From Leucaena leucocephala (lineage: Eukaryota; Streptophyta; Magnoliopsida; Fabales; Fabaceae), in contig CM073557.1 of assembly GCA_037074615.1 (NCBI GenBank), forward strand, positions 10,866,501-10,930,500: a stretch of 64,000 bases of DNA, read 5' to 3'. A model generated the notes under the pieces. That model made no database searches. It saw nothing but the letters and a program-made list of their open reading frames with translations, and was not told where the DNA came from. Of this stretch, positions 47,085-59,876 are shown piece by piece. The translations under genes were made by a program, and so were the position numbers. Numbering within the stretch: the stretch's first letter is position 1; the number at the start of each line of letters is the position of its first letter.

Positions 47085-50000
47085 TGAAACATCCTTACTT
47101 TCATCCATCTTAGGGACTAATCAGTAGCATTTAGAACTACTTACAAGTCTTTGGAAGTCTATTAGCCAAATCTGGAATTTTATTCTTTCTCGGGTTACTG
47201 TTCATATAGTATTCCAAATTACGCAATGAACTTCGAAAAATCATAATTAATTCTAGAAAACTCAAAATGAAGTGTTTCAAAAATATACGTGAAGAAAACA
47301 TCTTTAAATTTAAGCAAAAAATAATTTCCAGACCAAATGATTAGCCAATTGATACAGTTTATTCGCCAAAATTTACTGTTCATTTGGTCAAAAATCCTAG
47401 AAACAAATTCTGGTCCCTTACTTTGGAAAATCAATTCTCTTTGTACAGACATTCAAATAAACCATTCTTGGTGTCAAAAAGAATCTTGGCATGTCATCTA
47501 AATGTCTGTAAAATTTCATACATTTATTCCATCATTTACTATTTTTCAGTACATCATGATCATCACTGCTTACATTGGTCATACAACAACATTACACATT
47601 CACATAACATATATACTATCCAATCCCTAGCTTTTCTTCATGCTTCATCATCCTCTTTCATCATTCATAAACCTATGGGATTGGGATTACATAGAAAGGG
47701 ATGAGATTTCAGGGGAAATCTCAGTAGCAAACGGTACTAAACAATGCATGCATTAATATAAATACTTGTGCTTGCTTGTGAAAGTGTTACTATTGTGTCA
47801 TGTGCATGCATGCTTCCATGTTACATATGAAGTACAATTGTCCAAAGTAAATATATAAACAGAGCTTCATACATAAGCACATAGGCAACACAATTCAATC
47901 AAGCTATAGCACAATCAAGCATAACATTCAATGCATACAAGTTTAGGATTAGTTTACTACCTTGAGCACTTGACTTTCTTTCTCCTTATCTTGCTTCCTT
48001 CTTCTCACTTTTCTTGAACATGTAGCTGACTCTCTTGGAGCATACCAATTAGTTCCTAACATCACATAATCATTCATTCATCACAATCTAATTTCCTTGA
48101 GCATTAAACTCACTTTAACTAACATAACTTCTTCTTGAACATTAAGCCCATTAACTTTCCTTAAACTTAACTAATGAACTTGGTCTTTGAATCAATTGAT
48201 GTCTTGACTTTAACCCACACAATTTCCTCTTTTAAATCCATTTATGAGCTTAGAATCATGAAATTCCAGCTCCTTCATCACATGTTGTACAGAACCGAAA
48301 CAACACTTAATTCTTTCAAAAATTCTCATTTTGATTCCAATGCTTACCATACTTGTTTCTCTACTTTACCCCACACAACTTTTAATTTTAAAACCATTGG
48401 AAGTATCAAAATCATGAAATTCCAATTACTGTTCATGCGAGTGAACAGTCGCAGAGAAGGATTTCAAAAACTACAATCTTGGAATTTCAATGCTTTCAAG
48501 GTTCAAAACCTTTCCAATCCCACACAAAATCATCATCTAAATTCAATGGAAGCATTAAATCATTGAAATTCAATTTCCTTCCCTCATGAACAGTGCATAC
48601 TAAACAGGTTCACTTTTGCAAAGTCAAGAATATCAACTTGATTCAACAACCAATCACTTAACTAGCTTGTTTAAGCTTCAATCATATGTTTCTAACTTTA
48701 ATTTCTTCTTTCCCCTTTCATCTAAGGTTTTTGGGCAGCACAACCCATTAGAGAAAACTCAACTTTTCTCCCATAAAAACCCTAAGTTCAAGCTCCCAAA
48801 TCAAAGGAAAATAAGTTAGGAGTTAATCTCCAGCTTGCTTACCTTTAATCTCCAGCTTGCTTGAACTTTGGTCCCTTGAATCTTCTTTATCTTGGCTTGA
48901 GTTTTCATTTTGCAAGAGATTTCCCAAGGTATCACAAGGCCACGGTTTTGGGCAGAATGAGGGGGTATTTATAGCCAAAATACATGAAAAATGAACGGCC
49001 AAGATTGATTTGGTTACTATTTAATCTAAAGGCCCACATTTAATCTTGAATTTAACTTTTTCTAAAAAGAATAATTATGACATCATGTGGGACAGCTCAT
49101 GGGACACCTAAGAGAGCTAGGTGGCGTGCTCATAGTGTAAGGAAGCTTCTAGAAATATTCCAGTCTAATCTGGTACCAATCGGAGCAGTTTCACAACAAC
49201 CGGACTATTTTCTGCTCTGAATTTTTTATAATATACCAGGATATGTATTCTGTCCTAGAAATCAATGTCTAGGCTTCTCATACCCTTGACATGGTTATAC
49301 TGAGTATTTATCTGCCATCTATTCCTTGGAAAATGACTAAAATACCCTTGGTGTCCTTTCTTACACTATATTGACCATAATGGCATAATAGTCATTTCAC
49401 CCCTCTTTGCCCTGCCTCAGAGCATATACTGGATCTAACTAATCATATTTATGCTATATACCACGTTTTTGGCCTGTCCAGAATGACCAAAATGCCCTCC
49501 ATCCATCACTGGTACAGCATAGGCATCCAGGGGCATTTTCATAATTTCACACATTTTCTATACACTGGCCCCTTCTACTGATAGACTGGTACCCTGGGTT
49601 TTGAGCCCTTCTTGACATCATCATGGGCCTATATATGAGGTCATCTGATCTCATTCTATCTAGGCTCACATACCGATAAGTTCTATTATCTGATCGTGGG
49701 TGTTATCAAAGTCCCATCAAAATTCATTGTTATGGGAATAACTTTTTATACAGGACTTCTTCTAGGATTCTGTCAGATTCATAACATCTGACACTATAGG
49801 GCACACTTTCCTGTAATTCCCCTACTTATATCTGATGTCCATGGAATCTGATAAATATTCAGATAACTTTTAAACTATCAGATAATTTTCTACCGTCTGG
49901 AGCCTTAATAAAATTTCTGTATCATACCAGATTAACCAGCATATCTTCCTCTATTTACTGATGGAATGTGGGACTGAAAAACTTTCGGGCAGTTATAACC

Positions 50001-50277
50001 TTTTCTTGGCTAATCTTTCTATAATTACAATTTTGCCCTTGAACTTTTTACTTAATTACATTTAAGTCCCTTAACTTTTAGAAATTACCACTTCTGGCCT
50101 AAATCTTGTTTCTACTTTCACTTTTTGCCTTTAACCTTTTCTACTTTTCATTTTAGTCCTTCTTTTCCTTAAAGAATCATCTAACCTTTATTATTTCTTC
50201 TGATCTTCATCATAATCCTTTCCAAACCACTTTCCACTATCAGTACTATACGCATAGGGAAAAATTAGGATATGACA
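47085..50277 (-). mobile_element. Minus-strand family G LTR with retained PBS, inside G2
   Basis: 3.2 kb, minus-strand TGTCATATCCTAATTTTTCC (50277) to ..AAGTAAGGATGTTTCA (47085). An inverted TATA box lies at 48966-48973. The right flank is cctag; no matching flank or opposite LTR is found on the left. The 130-residue plus-strand frame at 48174 is accidental LTR sequence. Confidence 0.85.
48966..48973 (-). promoter_or_regulatory. TATA box of minus-strand G LTR
   Basis: TATAAATA on the minus strand, in GGCTATAAATACCCCC. Confidence 0.5.
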
Positions 50278-51820
50278 CCTAGCAGTTAAGGTCATAAAGG
50301 GATATAATACTTTAAAGTCTACCTAGTTAATTGTTTAATTGCAATGTAAGTATAAGGGATGGTTGAGCAAACTATATAATAATGGTATGTCTTATGTTGC
50401 CATAAGTTATGATGAGAAGTTGCATCTACTTGTAGTTATCATATGATGACACGCATGTTAGAGGATGCTTAAATGACCACATCTTCTTACATATTATGCG
50501 TGTTGAGTATGCTATGATAAATGAATACTCCTCTTACACAGTATGTACTGGTAGAGTATACCAAATGAGAAAGTTATGTTGCTCCCATGCCCTATGACAT
50601 GCAATTAGATAATTTAACTTGGTGATGATAAAGCAATAGAAAAAATGGTGAACAAGATAGGTAAGCAGTTAATTTCCAAAGAATAGAATGAGAATTTATG
50701 ATCAAGCAATGATAGTCAATGAGATAGAGAATGAGATTAAAGATGAGGATTAATAATGAATCTACAGATAAATGATTGTAATACTCAGGATATATCCCTT
50801 TAGTAGGAATAAGATATATGAATGAGATGCTATGGCTATGAAATAAAATGAGAAGCATTGATGAAAGATAATACAGCTATAAAAAGGAGCAGTGTTTATG
50901 TAATATAAGCTAATGTTCTTGCAATAGAGCTAGATTGCTCTTGCCATAGAATAAGAATGCTTTTGAAATGAATCTAAGAGAGTGGACAGTATGGCTCATA
51001 TAGAATAATGTCCCTCAGATAAGATGAATAGATGATGATAGATATGTGCATGATAGAGTCTGTGTAGCTCTCTACAATGCTACATGTAGTAAAGTTATAA
51101 AATATGAGAATGATATATGAAGTTCCTGAGTGATAACGGAAATGAGTAAAGTCCTAATAGATAATATTGGCTTCTATAATCATTTTTGGGGAATTATTTG
51201 TTGAGTTAACAACTATGTGGAAGTGATTAACCTTGTAACTTTGTTCGTTAGTTTAGGTCTTCTAGAGATGAGAATACAGTACAATTGAATCGTAGTGGAT
51301 TCTAGAGGATTGCATTTAGATCCTAGTATGGCTCACAGGGTCACAGTTAGATCCTAAAAAGGCTTACGGTTGATCGCAGTAGATCCTGAGGGTCATAGTA
51401 GACCAAGCTTAAAGCAAGAAAGTAATGAGGCATAAGTACAGTATTTCCTTGGAATGACGAATACCAAGGAAAAGTTAAGGTATAAAAGCTTCACAAGTTG
51501 ATTAACTCATAACAGAGAGAGTACCCATGTTGTTAATCTCATATCGCCTTATTACTATTAGGGACTGTACTCAAAATCTTTGTACACGCAACAGGAACTA
51601 AATAATCAGAGTTAGAGTTTTTAGTCATAAATAACATATATTTATAAATCTGTAGATAATGTTCCTAAGGAAGAGGAAAAGAACAAAGAGATCCCTATGA
51701 TAAGATTATATAAAATAAGAATGAGAGACCAATAGATCCTCCAGATGAGGATAAAGAGAATAGAAAGCCAGATAAACCCAAAAGAGATAGTATAGGAAGG
51801 GTCTAAGATGGTAAAGTATC

Positions 51821-51925
51821 AGGGTTAGAGCCTATTAGCACCAGTGCTTCAGATTTTTATATGCATATTTTAGTTAAGTATGCTCAGGCAAGAGTAGCCC
51901 AATGATGGGTGACCCCCTGGAAGTG
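51821..51925 (+). ncRNA. 5S rRNA-derived sequence (degenerate)
   Basis: About 105 bases align end to end, by eye, with plant 5S rRNA from position 1 to about 105. Landmarks in order are AGGGTTAGAGCC, AGCACCAGTGC, AGTTAAGTATGCTCAGGCA, AGAGTAG and GATGGGTGACCCCCTGGAAG. The last covers the box C region of the RNA polymerase III internal promoter (family form GGATGGGTGACCTCCTGG), and AGTTAAGTATGC is box A with transitions. Most differences are C/T or G/A. It is not a working 5S gene. It may be a Cassandra-type or 5S-SINE relic, or a sequence captured by G2. Confidence 0.72.
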
Positions 51926-52216
51926 ATAGAAAAATGTGTAAATGCCATAGAAATTGGCATATATGCACAGAGTTATATAAAATAATAGAAAGAGCTATGA
52001 AAAGTACGTAATAAGATACGTTATGAGAAATATGTATTGAGAAATATAATATGAAGTGGCTTTATAGCTAGCTTTGTAAATAGATTGAGAGGCTCCCTTT
52101 TTGAAAGGGATAAGATGTTTAAGTGTTATGTTATAGATGAAGTAGCAAATGAGAGCTTTTACTCCTTGCATAAAATGCCAGGCATTATGTCATGTTATGT
52201 TTGTAAAATATGCTAA

Positions 52217-52288
52217 AGCTCCAAATGTTAGAGCAGTGTAAGCTCTAAGTGTTAAAGCAATGCAAGCTCTAAGTGTTAGAACTGTGCA
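52217..52288. repeat. 24-base tandem repeat, three units
   Basis: Units begin AGCTC(C/T)AA at 52217, 52241 and 52265 and share GTTA(G/A)A. A further related piece lies near 52310. Confidence 0.7.
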
Positions 52289-52933
52289 TAGTAAGAGAAG
52301 GAATGCTTAAGCTCCGATGTTAGAGATTTGCATTCATGAGCAGGTATGTAGTCCTGCAACATGTTGGCTAGGCATTATGCATGTTGGAGTATGCGCTCCT
52401 ATATACTTCTATGTGCTTTTATTCATTAGTAAAGCAATAAAAGAAAGAGTAATGACATAAGTCCTCTCTCTGTATTATGATGAGTTATTAAAGATGATAA
52501 GAAGTATGATAATATGAAAATGAGAGTAAAGTTGTGCGGCTGTTCAGAGAATTTTGCTAGATACTCAAATGAGTCATAAATGATTATACTAAGAAGTATG
52601 ATGAATAGTTAGTAGAAACTCCAAAATATAGCAGTATTCAAGATAGTTTTACATGAAAGAAATAGACACTACTCATAAGTCCAGTATAGTAAGAAGTCTA
52701 TATGCAAATGGATGCAAAGCAATGACGTAAGTAGTACAATGAGGAAGTGTTCAACTCTGATTGAGTTGATTCATAACAGAAGAAAAGTAACGATAGTAAA
52801 GATATGAAAATCTGTAGACATGAAAGGTACTCCGGTAAAATATAAAGATAAAAGATAAGAGATAGATACCCTAGTTCTTAGTCATAAAGAAGAAAAGAGA
52901 TCTACCTAAGATTGTTGACTAAGGTGACAAGTA

Positions 52934-53360
52934 AATTTTGATGACAAAAATTATTTTAAGGGGATAAAAATGTCATATCCTAATTTTTCCCTATACGTAT
53001 AATACTGATAGTGGAAAGAGGTTTAGAAAGGATTATAATGAAGATCAAAAGAAATGATAAAGGTTAGATAAGTCTTGAAGAAAGAGAATGACTAAAACGT
53101 AAATTAGAAAAGGTTGAAGGCAAAAAGTTAAAAATGTCATATCCTAAATTTTGATGACAAAAATTATTTTAAGGGGATAAAAATGTCATATCCTAATTTT
53201 TCCCTATACGTATAATACTGATAGTGGAAAGAGGTTTGGAAAGGATTATAATGAAGATCAAAAGAAATGATAAAGGTTAGATAAGTCTTGAAGAAAGAGA
53301 ATGACTAAAACGTAAATTAGAAAAGGTTGAAGGCAAAAAGTTAAAGTAGAAATAACAGTT
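52934..53360. repeat. Tandem duplication of the PPT-LTR junction
   Basis: The block from ATTTTGATGAC through the PPT and about the first 160 LTR bases occurs twice. LTR starts are at 52971 and 53184, with a 213-base period. At 53135 a 13-base LTR start is joined directly to ATTTTGATGAC. Confidence 0.85.
52954..52970 (+). other. Polypurine tract of G2
   Basis: TTTTAAGGGGATAAAAA, immediately before the 3' LTR start TGTCATATCC. It is copied again at about 53167-53183. Confidence 0.7.
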
Positions 53361-53949
53361 GGGCCAAAAGTGGTAATTTTCAATAGTTAAGGGACTTCAA
53401 TGTAATTAAGTAAAAAGTTTAAGGGCAAAATTGTAATTATAGAAAGATCAGCCCGAAAAGGGTTAGAACTGCCCAGAAGTATTTTAAACCCATATTTCAT
53501 CAGCAAATAGAGGAAGTTACACTGGTTAATCTAGCATGGTACATAAATTTTATTAGAGCTCAAGACAGCAGATATTTATCTGATAGTCTAAAAGTTATCT
53601 AAAATTTTATCAAATTTCATGGACTTTAGATATAAGTAGGGGAATTATAGGAAAGTGTGCCGAACAGTGTCAAATGAGTTCTGTATAAAAAGTTATCCCC
53701 ATATTAGTGAATATTGACAGGAGTTTGAAAACACCCGTGATCTGATAATGAAACTTATCAATAAATAATCCTAGATAGAATGAACTTAGATGGCCTCATA
53801 TATGGGCCTATGATGATGGCAAGGAGGGCCCAAAACTCAGGGTACCAATTCATCAGTAAAAGGGGCCAGTGTCTAGAAAAAAGTGGGCAATTATGAAAAT
53901 ACCCTTGGATACCCATATTATACTAGTGATAGATGGAAGGCATTTTGGT

Positions 53950-56900
53950 TATAACATCCTTACTTTTATACGTCTTAGAGACCATTCAGCAGCATTTAGA
54001 ACCACTTACAAGAACTTGGAAGTCCATTAGCCAAATTTGGAATTTTACTCTTTCTTAGGTTACTGTTCATATGGTATTCCAGATTATGCAATGAACTTCG
54101 AAAAATCATAATTAATTCCAGAAAACTCAAAATGAAGTGGTTCAAAAAGATACATGAAGATAACATCTTTAAATTTAAGGGAAAAATAATTTCCAGACCA
54201 AATAATTAGCCAATTGATACAGTTTATTCGTTGAAGTTTACTGTTCATTTGGTCAAAAACTCTGGAAACAGTTTCTGGTTCCTTACTTTGGAAATTCATT
54301 TCTCTTGATATACACATCCAAATGAAACGTTCTACCTATGCACTTAAAGCTATGGATGTTTACTACATGATCATAAAATTTTATGAAATAATTCCTTCAT
54401 TTGCTAGGTCAAAATGAAGCCAAAACAAAACTGCTTTAGGACCTAGTTTTTTACCATTTCAGTTTCCTTTCTTTCACTTTCCATAATTGTTCCATCATAC
54501 ATAAATCATCTCTTTTGCCTTTTCTGAATTTGTATACATCATGGGGTTATACAATAATTGTTTCATACAATCTCATCACATAAATAGATACTTTACATGG
54601 CTTTGACATACATGGAAAGTGTATAGCATATGCTAACATCTTAAATACTTTACTTTTCTTCTTCCATGCTTTAACTCTTCTCCATGCATACATTATCCAT
54701 CATGCTTGAACTAAATTGGTTGGTTATGGGAGAGTGAGATTCTAGGGAATCTTAGTAGCAAACATTACCACTTAAATATGCAAGATGGATGCTAATGCAT
54801 GATATGTAATTTCATTAACTTTCTTTGATTAGTGACATGCCATCATGCTATATACTTTTACATAAAGTGCATGGCCATGGAAACATGTTATTCACAATAC
54901 ATTCAACATCATTTATCATGTCACAACATCATTCAAATAACATATACATGTCAACACATAAGCATACCATAACAAGCACATAAAGAGGTAAGTTTACTAC
55001 CTTGCACTTAAGCTTTTCTCTTGACCTTTAGCCCTTGCTCCCTAGCTTTCCAACCATGAAGCTTTTATGTCCATCACTTCCCAACATCTTCTTGGATGTT
55101 TCATGGTCCTAAACACATTCATATTCATCAACTAACTCGTTAGGACTCATGAACTCCAACCATGTTCAAGACTAACTTTGTTACACTTTATTGTCGTAAC
55201 TTTCTCTAATTTTCACTAATCCACTTGGCTCTTGAACCAATTGATGTCTTGACTTTACCCTACACAATTTTATCTTTTGAATCCATTTATGAGCTTAGAA
55301 TCATGAAATTCCAGCTCCTTCATGGCCTGCTGTACAGAACTGAACATAAGCATACAATTCTTTCAAAAATTCTCATTTTGATTCTAATGCTTCCCATACT
55401 TGTTTCTCCACTTTACCCCACACAAATTTTCATTTTAAAACCATTGGAACCATCAAAATCATGAAATTCCAATCACTGTTCATGCTAGTGAACAGTAACC
55501 GTAAGGAATCTCAAAGACTACAACCTTGAGATTTTAATGTTTCCAAGGTTCAAAATCTTTCCAATCCTACACAAAATCATCATACAAACTCAATGGAAGC
55601 ATTAAATCATTGAAATTGAATTTCCTTCCATAATGAACAGTGCAGACCGAACAGGGCACACCATGGCAAAGTCAAGAATATCAATTTTATTCAATAACCA
55701 ACCACTTAACTAGCTTGTTTAAGCTTCAATCATATGGTTCTAATTTTAATTTCTTCTTTCCCCTTTCCTTTAAGGTCTTTGGGCAGCACCACCCCTTAGA
55801 GAAAAATCAACATTTCTCCCATTAAAAACCTAAGTTCAAGCTCCCAAATCAAAGGAAAATAAGCTAGGAGAAATTGCTTACCTTTAATCTCTAGCTTGCT
55901 TGAACTTTGGAACCTTGAATCTTCTTTGTCTTGGCTTGAGTTTTCATTTCGCAAGAGTTTTCCCAAGGGTCCATAAGCTTACGGTTTGGCTACAGAATGG
56001 AGGGGTATTTATAGCCAAAATCCAAGAAAAATCAATTGTCAAGATTGATTTGGTTACTATTTGATCTAAAGGCTCACATTTAATCTTGGATTTTACTTTT
56101 TCATAAAAGAACAATTATGACATCATGTGGGACAGATCAAGGGACACGTAAAGGGGTTTTGTGGCATGCTCACCATGCCAGGAAGCTTCTGGAAAAATTT
56201 TAGTCCAATTCAGTACCGATCAGAGTAGTTTCACAACAACCGGACTGTTTTCTGTTCTGAATTTTTCTATAATATACCAGGATATGTATTCTATCCTGAA
56301 AATCAATGTCTAGGCTTCTCATACCCTTGACATGGTTATACTGAGTATTTATCTACCATCCATTCCTTGGGAAATGACCAAAATACCCTTGGTGTCCTTT
56401 CTTACACTATATTGACCCTAAGGGCATAATCGTCATTTTACCCCTATTTATACTGCCTCAGGGTGTATCCAGGCTCAACTAATCATATTTATACCATGTG
56501 CCACGTTTTTAGCCTATCCCAGGTGACCAAAATGCCCTTCATCTATCTCTGGTACAATCTGGGCATCCAAGGGCATTTTCGTAATTTCACACTTTTTCTG
56601 GACACTAGCCCATTCTACTGATGGACTAGTACCCTGGGTTTTGGGCCCTTCTTGGCGTCATCATGGGCCTATATGTGAGGTCATCTAGTCTCATTTCATC
56701 TAGGATCACATACCGATAAGTTCCATTATCGGATCACGAGTGTTATCAAACTCCCGTCAAAATTCATTAATATATAAATAACTTTTTATACAGAACTTCT
56801 TTCAGAGTTCTATCAGATTCATAACATCTGACACTATAGGGCACACTTTCCTGTAATTCCCCCATATATATCTTATGTCCATAGAATCTGATAAAAATTC

Positions 56901-57317
56901 AGATAACTTTTAGACTATCAGATAATTTTTTGCTGTCTGGAGCACTAATAAAATTTCTGTATCATGCCATATTACCCAGCATGACTTCCTCTATTTACTT
57001 ATGGAATATGGGACTGTAATACTTACAGGCAGTTCTAAGCCTTTTCTGGCTGAACTTTTCCATAATTATATTTATGTCCTTGACTTTTTGCTTAATTACA
57101 TTTAGGTCACTAAACTTTTGGAAATTACCACTTTTGGCCCAATATTTATTTCTACTTTGACTTTTGGCCTTTAACCTTTTTAAATTTGCATTTAGGTCCT
57201 TCTCTTTCTTTAAGACTTATCTCATCTTTATCTTTTCTTCTGATCTTCATCATAGTCCTTTCCAAACCTCTTTCCACTATCAGTACCATACGGATAGAGA
57301 AAAATTAGGATATGACA
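53950..57317 (-). mobile_element. Family G solo LTR nested in the G2 3' LTR
   Basis: 3.37 kb, minus-strand TGTCATATCCTAATTTTTCT (57317) to ..AAGTAAGGATGTTATA (53950). TSD ttggt is exact at 53945-53949 and 57318-57322. An inverted TATA box lies at 56006-56013. It closely resembles the copy at 16143. Confidence 0.92.
56006..56013 (-). promoter_or_regulatory. TATA box of minus-strand G LTR
   Basis: TATAAATA in LTR orientation within GGCTATAAATACCCCT. Confidence 0.5.
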
Positions 57318-59427
57318 TTGGTCATCTAAGACAAGCTAAAAATGTGGTGTATAGAATAAGTATAATTTGTTAGAGCCAGTATATGCCCTGAGGCAGTACA
57401 ACAAGGGGTGAAATGATAATTATGCCCTTAGGGTTAATATAGTGTAACAAAGGACACCAAGGGTATTTTGGTCATTTCCCAAGGGATTGATGGCAGATAA
57501 ATACGCAGTATAACAATGTCAATGGTATGAGAAGCTTAGACATTGATTTCCAGGACAAAATACATATCCTGGTATATTATAAAAATTAGGAATAGAAAAT
57601 ATTCCAGTTTTTGGTGAAACTGCTCTGATCGATATCAGATTAGACTGAAATTTTTCCAGAGGCTTACTACCATGAGAATTTTGCCACATGTCCCACGAGT
57701 TATCCCTTGTGATGTCATGGATGATGTCATAATTATTATTTTTGAAAAAGTTGAATCCAAGATTAAATGTGAGCCTTTTGATCAAATAGTGCACAAAGTA
57801 ATCTTGGCCATTGATTTTCCATGAAATTTTCTGTAAATACCCCCTCAAATTTGGTTCAAAACCATGGACTCATGAACCTTGGGGAAACTCTTGCAAGATG
57901 GAAACTCAGGCCAAGACAAACAAGATTCAAGGTACCAAAGTTCAAGCAAGCTAGAGATTAAAGGTAAACAATCTCTCTTAGCTTATTTTCCTTTGATTTG
58001 GGAGCTTGAACTTAGGGTTTTCATGGGGGAAAAGTTGAATTTCATCTAAGGTGTTGTGGTGCCTAAAAAACTTAGATGTAAGGGAAAAGAAGAAATTAAA
58101 GTTAGAGACATATGATTGAAGCTTAAACAAGCAAGTTAAGTGATTGGTTGTTGAATCAATTTGATATTCTTGACTTTACCAAGGGTAAACCTGTTTGGTA
58201 TGTACTGTTCATGAGGGAAGGAAATGGAATTTCAATGATTTAATGCTTCCATTAAATTTATATGATGATTTTGTGTGGGATTGAAAAGGTTTTGAACCTT
58301 GAAAACATTGAAATTCCAAGATTGTAGTTTTTGGAATTCTTCTCTATTACTGTTCACTAGCATGAATAGTGATTGGAATTTCATGATTTTGATACTTCCA
58401 ATTGGTTTAAAATGAAAAAATTGTGTGGGATAAAGTAGAGAAACAAGTATGAAAAGCATTAGAATCAAAATGATAATTTTTGAGGGAATTGTGTACATGT
58501 TTCAGTTCTGTATAGCAGGCCATGAAGGAGCTAGAATTTCATGACTCTAAGCTCATAAATGAATTCAAAAGATGAAATTGTGTAGGGTAAATTCAAGACA
58601 TCAATTGGTTCAAGAGCCAAGTGGATTAGTGAAGATTAGAGAAAGTTATGATAATAAAGAGTGTAACAAGGTTAGTTTTGAACATGGCTAGAGTTCATGA
58701 GTCCTAATGAATTATGTGATGAATATGAACGTGTTTAGGACCTTGAAACATCCAAGAAGATGTTGGGAATTGATTGACATAAAGACTTCATGGTTGGAAA
58801 GCTAGGGAGCAAGTGCAAAAGATCAAGAGGAAAGTTGAAGTGCAAGGTAGTGAACTTACCTCTTTATGTGCTTGATGTGGTATGCTTATGTGTTGACATG
58901 TATATGTTATTTGAATGATGTTGTGACATGATCAATGATGTTGAATGTATTGTGAATAACATGTTTCCATGGCCATGCACATTTACATAAAAGCATATAG
59001 CATGATGGCATATCACTAATCAAAGAAAGTTGAATAAAATTACATATCATGCATTAGCATCCATCTTGCATGTTTAAGTGGTAATGTTTGCTACTGAGAT
59101 TCCCTATAATCTCTCTCTCCCATATGAACAATAAAATTTGATGAATAAATTGTATTAATTGGTTAATCATTTAGTCTGGAAATTATTTTTTCTTTAAAGT
59201 TCAAGATGTTAGCTTCATGTAGATTTTTGAACCACTTTATTTCAATGTTTCTAGAATTAATTATGCTTTTTTGAAGTTCATCGCGTAATCTGGAGTACCA
59301 TATGAACAGTAACTTGAGAAAGAGAAAAATTCCAGATTTAGCTAATGGACTTGCAATGACTTGTCAGTGATTCTAAATGCTACTGATTGGTCCCTAAGAC
59401 ATATGAATGTAAGGATGTTTTAGTATG

Positions 59428-59776
59428 ACATTTGAAGATTGTTCGTTAGAGAAGTAGATTAGGATTATAGAAGTTACATGGACTTCATAACAAGAGTACG
59501 AGAAGCTTATCGAGCTTATGATTCATATACCCTTTCCCTAGAGGATTGGATTAATATCACGGACGATATCGTACCTCTCACAATGATGTGGAGAGAAGGT
59601 CTGGATCAGTATTTTGAGGAGGAAGCTTATAAGGACATTCATGACTGGATCTATATGGTATGAGAGTTTATTAGGATCCATTATGAGAAGCATAATGTAA
59701 TGGCTGTATCTATGAATGCTACTGTGATTTATGTACTTATGAATAGTAATGATATTGTACATGCATGTATGTTATA
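59428..59776 (+). pseudogene. Extra ORF of G1, 3' part
   Basis: Resumes in the frame broken at 41342. After two stops (the first at TGA, likely from CGA) the open run from 59478 reads MDFITRVREAYRAYDSYTLS, then LEDWINITDDIVPLTMMWRE and FEEEAYKDIHDWIYMV. A TGA follows, and the frame continues EFIRIHYEKHNVMAVSMNAT to 59776. Total length would be about 280-320 codons. A spacer of about 100 bases precedes gag. No family recognised. Confidence 0.68.
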
Positions 59777-59876
59777 AAAGATCTATGTAATGCTACTAAA
59801 CTTGTTGTATGCTATGTTTTGAGTGAAATATGAATTATGTTAATTATAGTATTCCTTTCCTATTACAATAGTAAAA

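Larger units (their letters stand above)
50278..52970 (+). mobile_element. 3' interior of non-autonomous element G2
   Basis: 2.7 kb with no ORF above about 60 codons that looks real, A/G-rich on the plus strand. It holds a 5S-rRNA-like stretch (51821-51925), a 24-base tandem repeat (52217-52288) and ends in the polypurine tract TTTTAAGGGGATAAAAA before the 3' LTR. Lack of pol marks G2 as a large retrotransposon derivative. Confidence 0.65.
52971..59422 (+). mobile_element. 3' LTR of G2, split by a nested G LTR
   Basis: The LTR starts TGTCATATCCTAATTTTTCC at 52971 and runs to 53949, resuming at 57323 after the minus-strand LTR. It ends ..GTAAGGATGTTTTA (CA to TA) at 59422. Right TSD gtatg is at 59423-59427. 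The promoter TATA has changed to TGTAAATA near 57831. Confidence 0.9.

Noticed and set aside
48174..48566. 130-residue plus-strand open frame
   Set aside because: It is antisense LTR sequence; shorter equivalents recur at 17420, 31080 and 55225 in sister LTRs with different stops.
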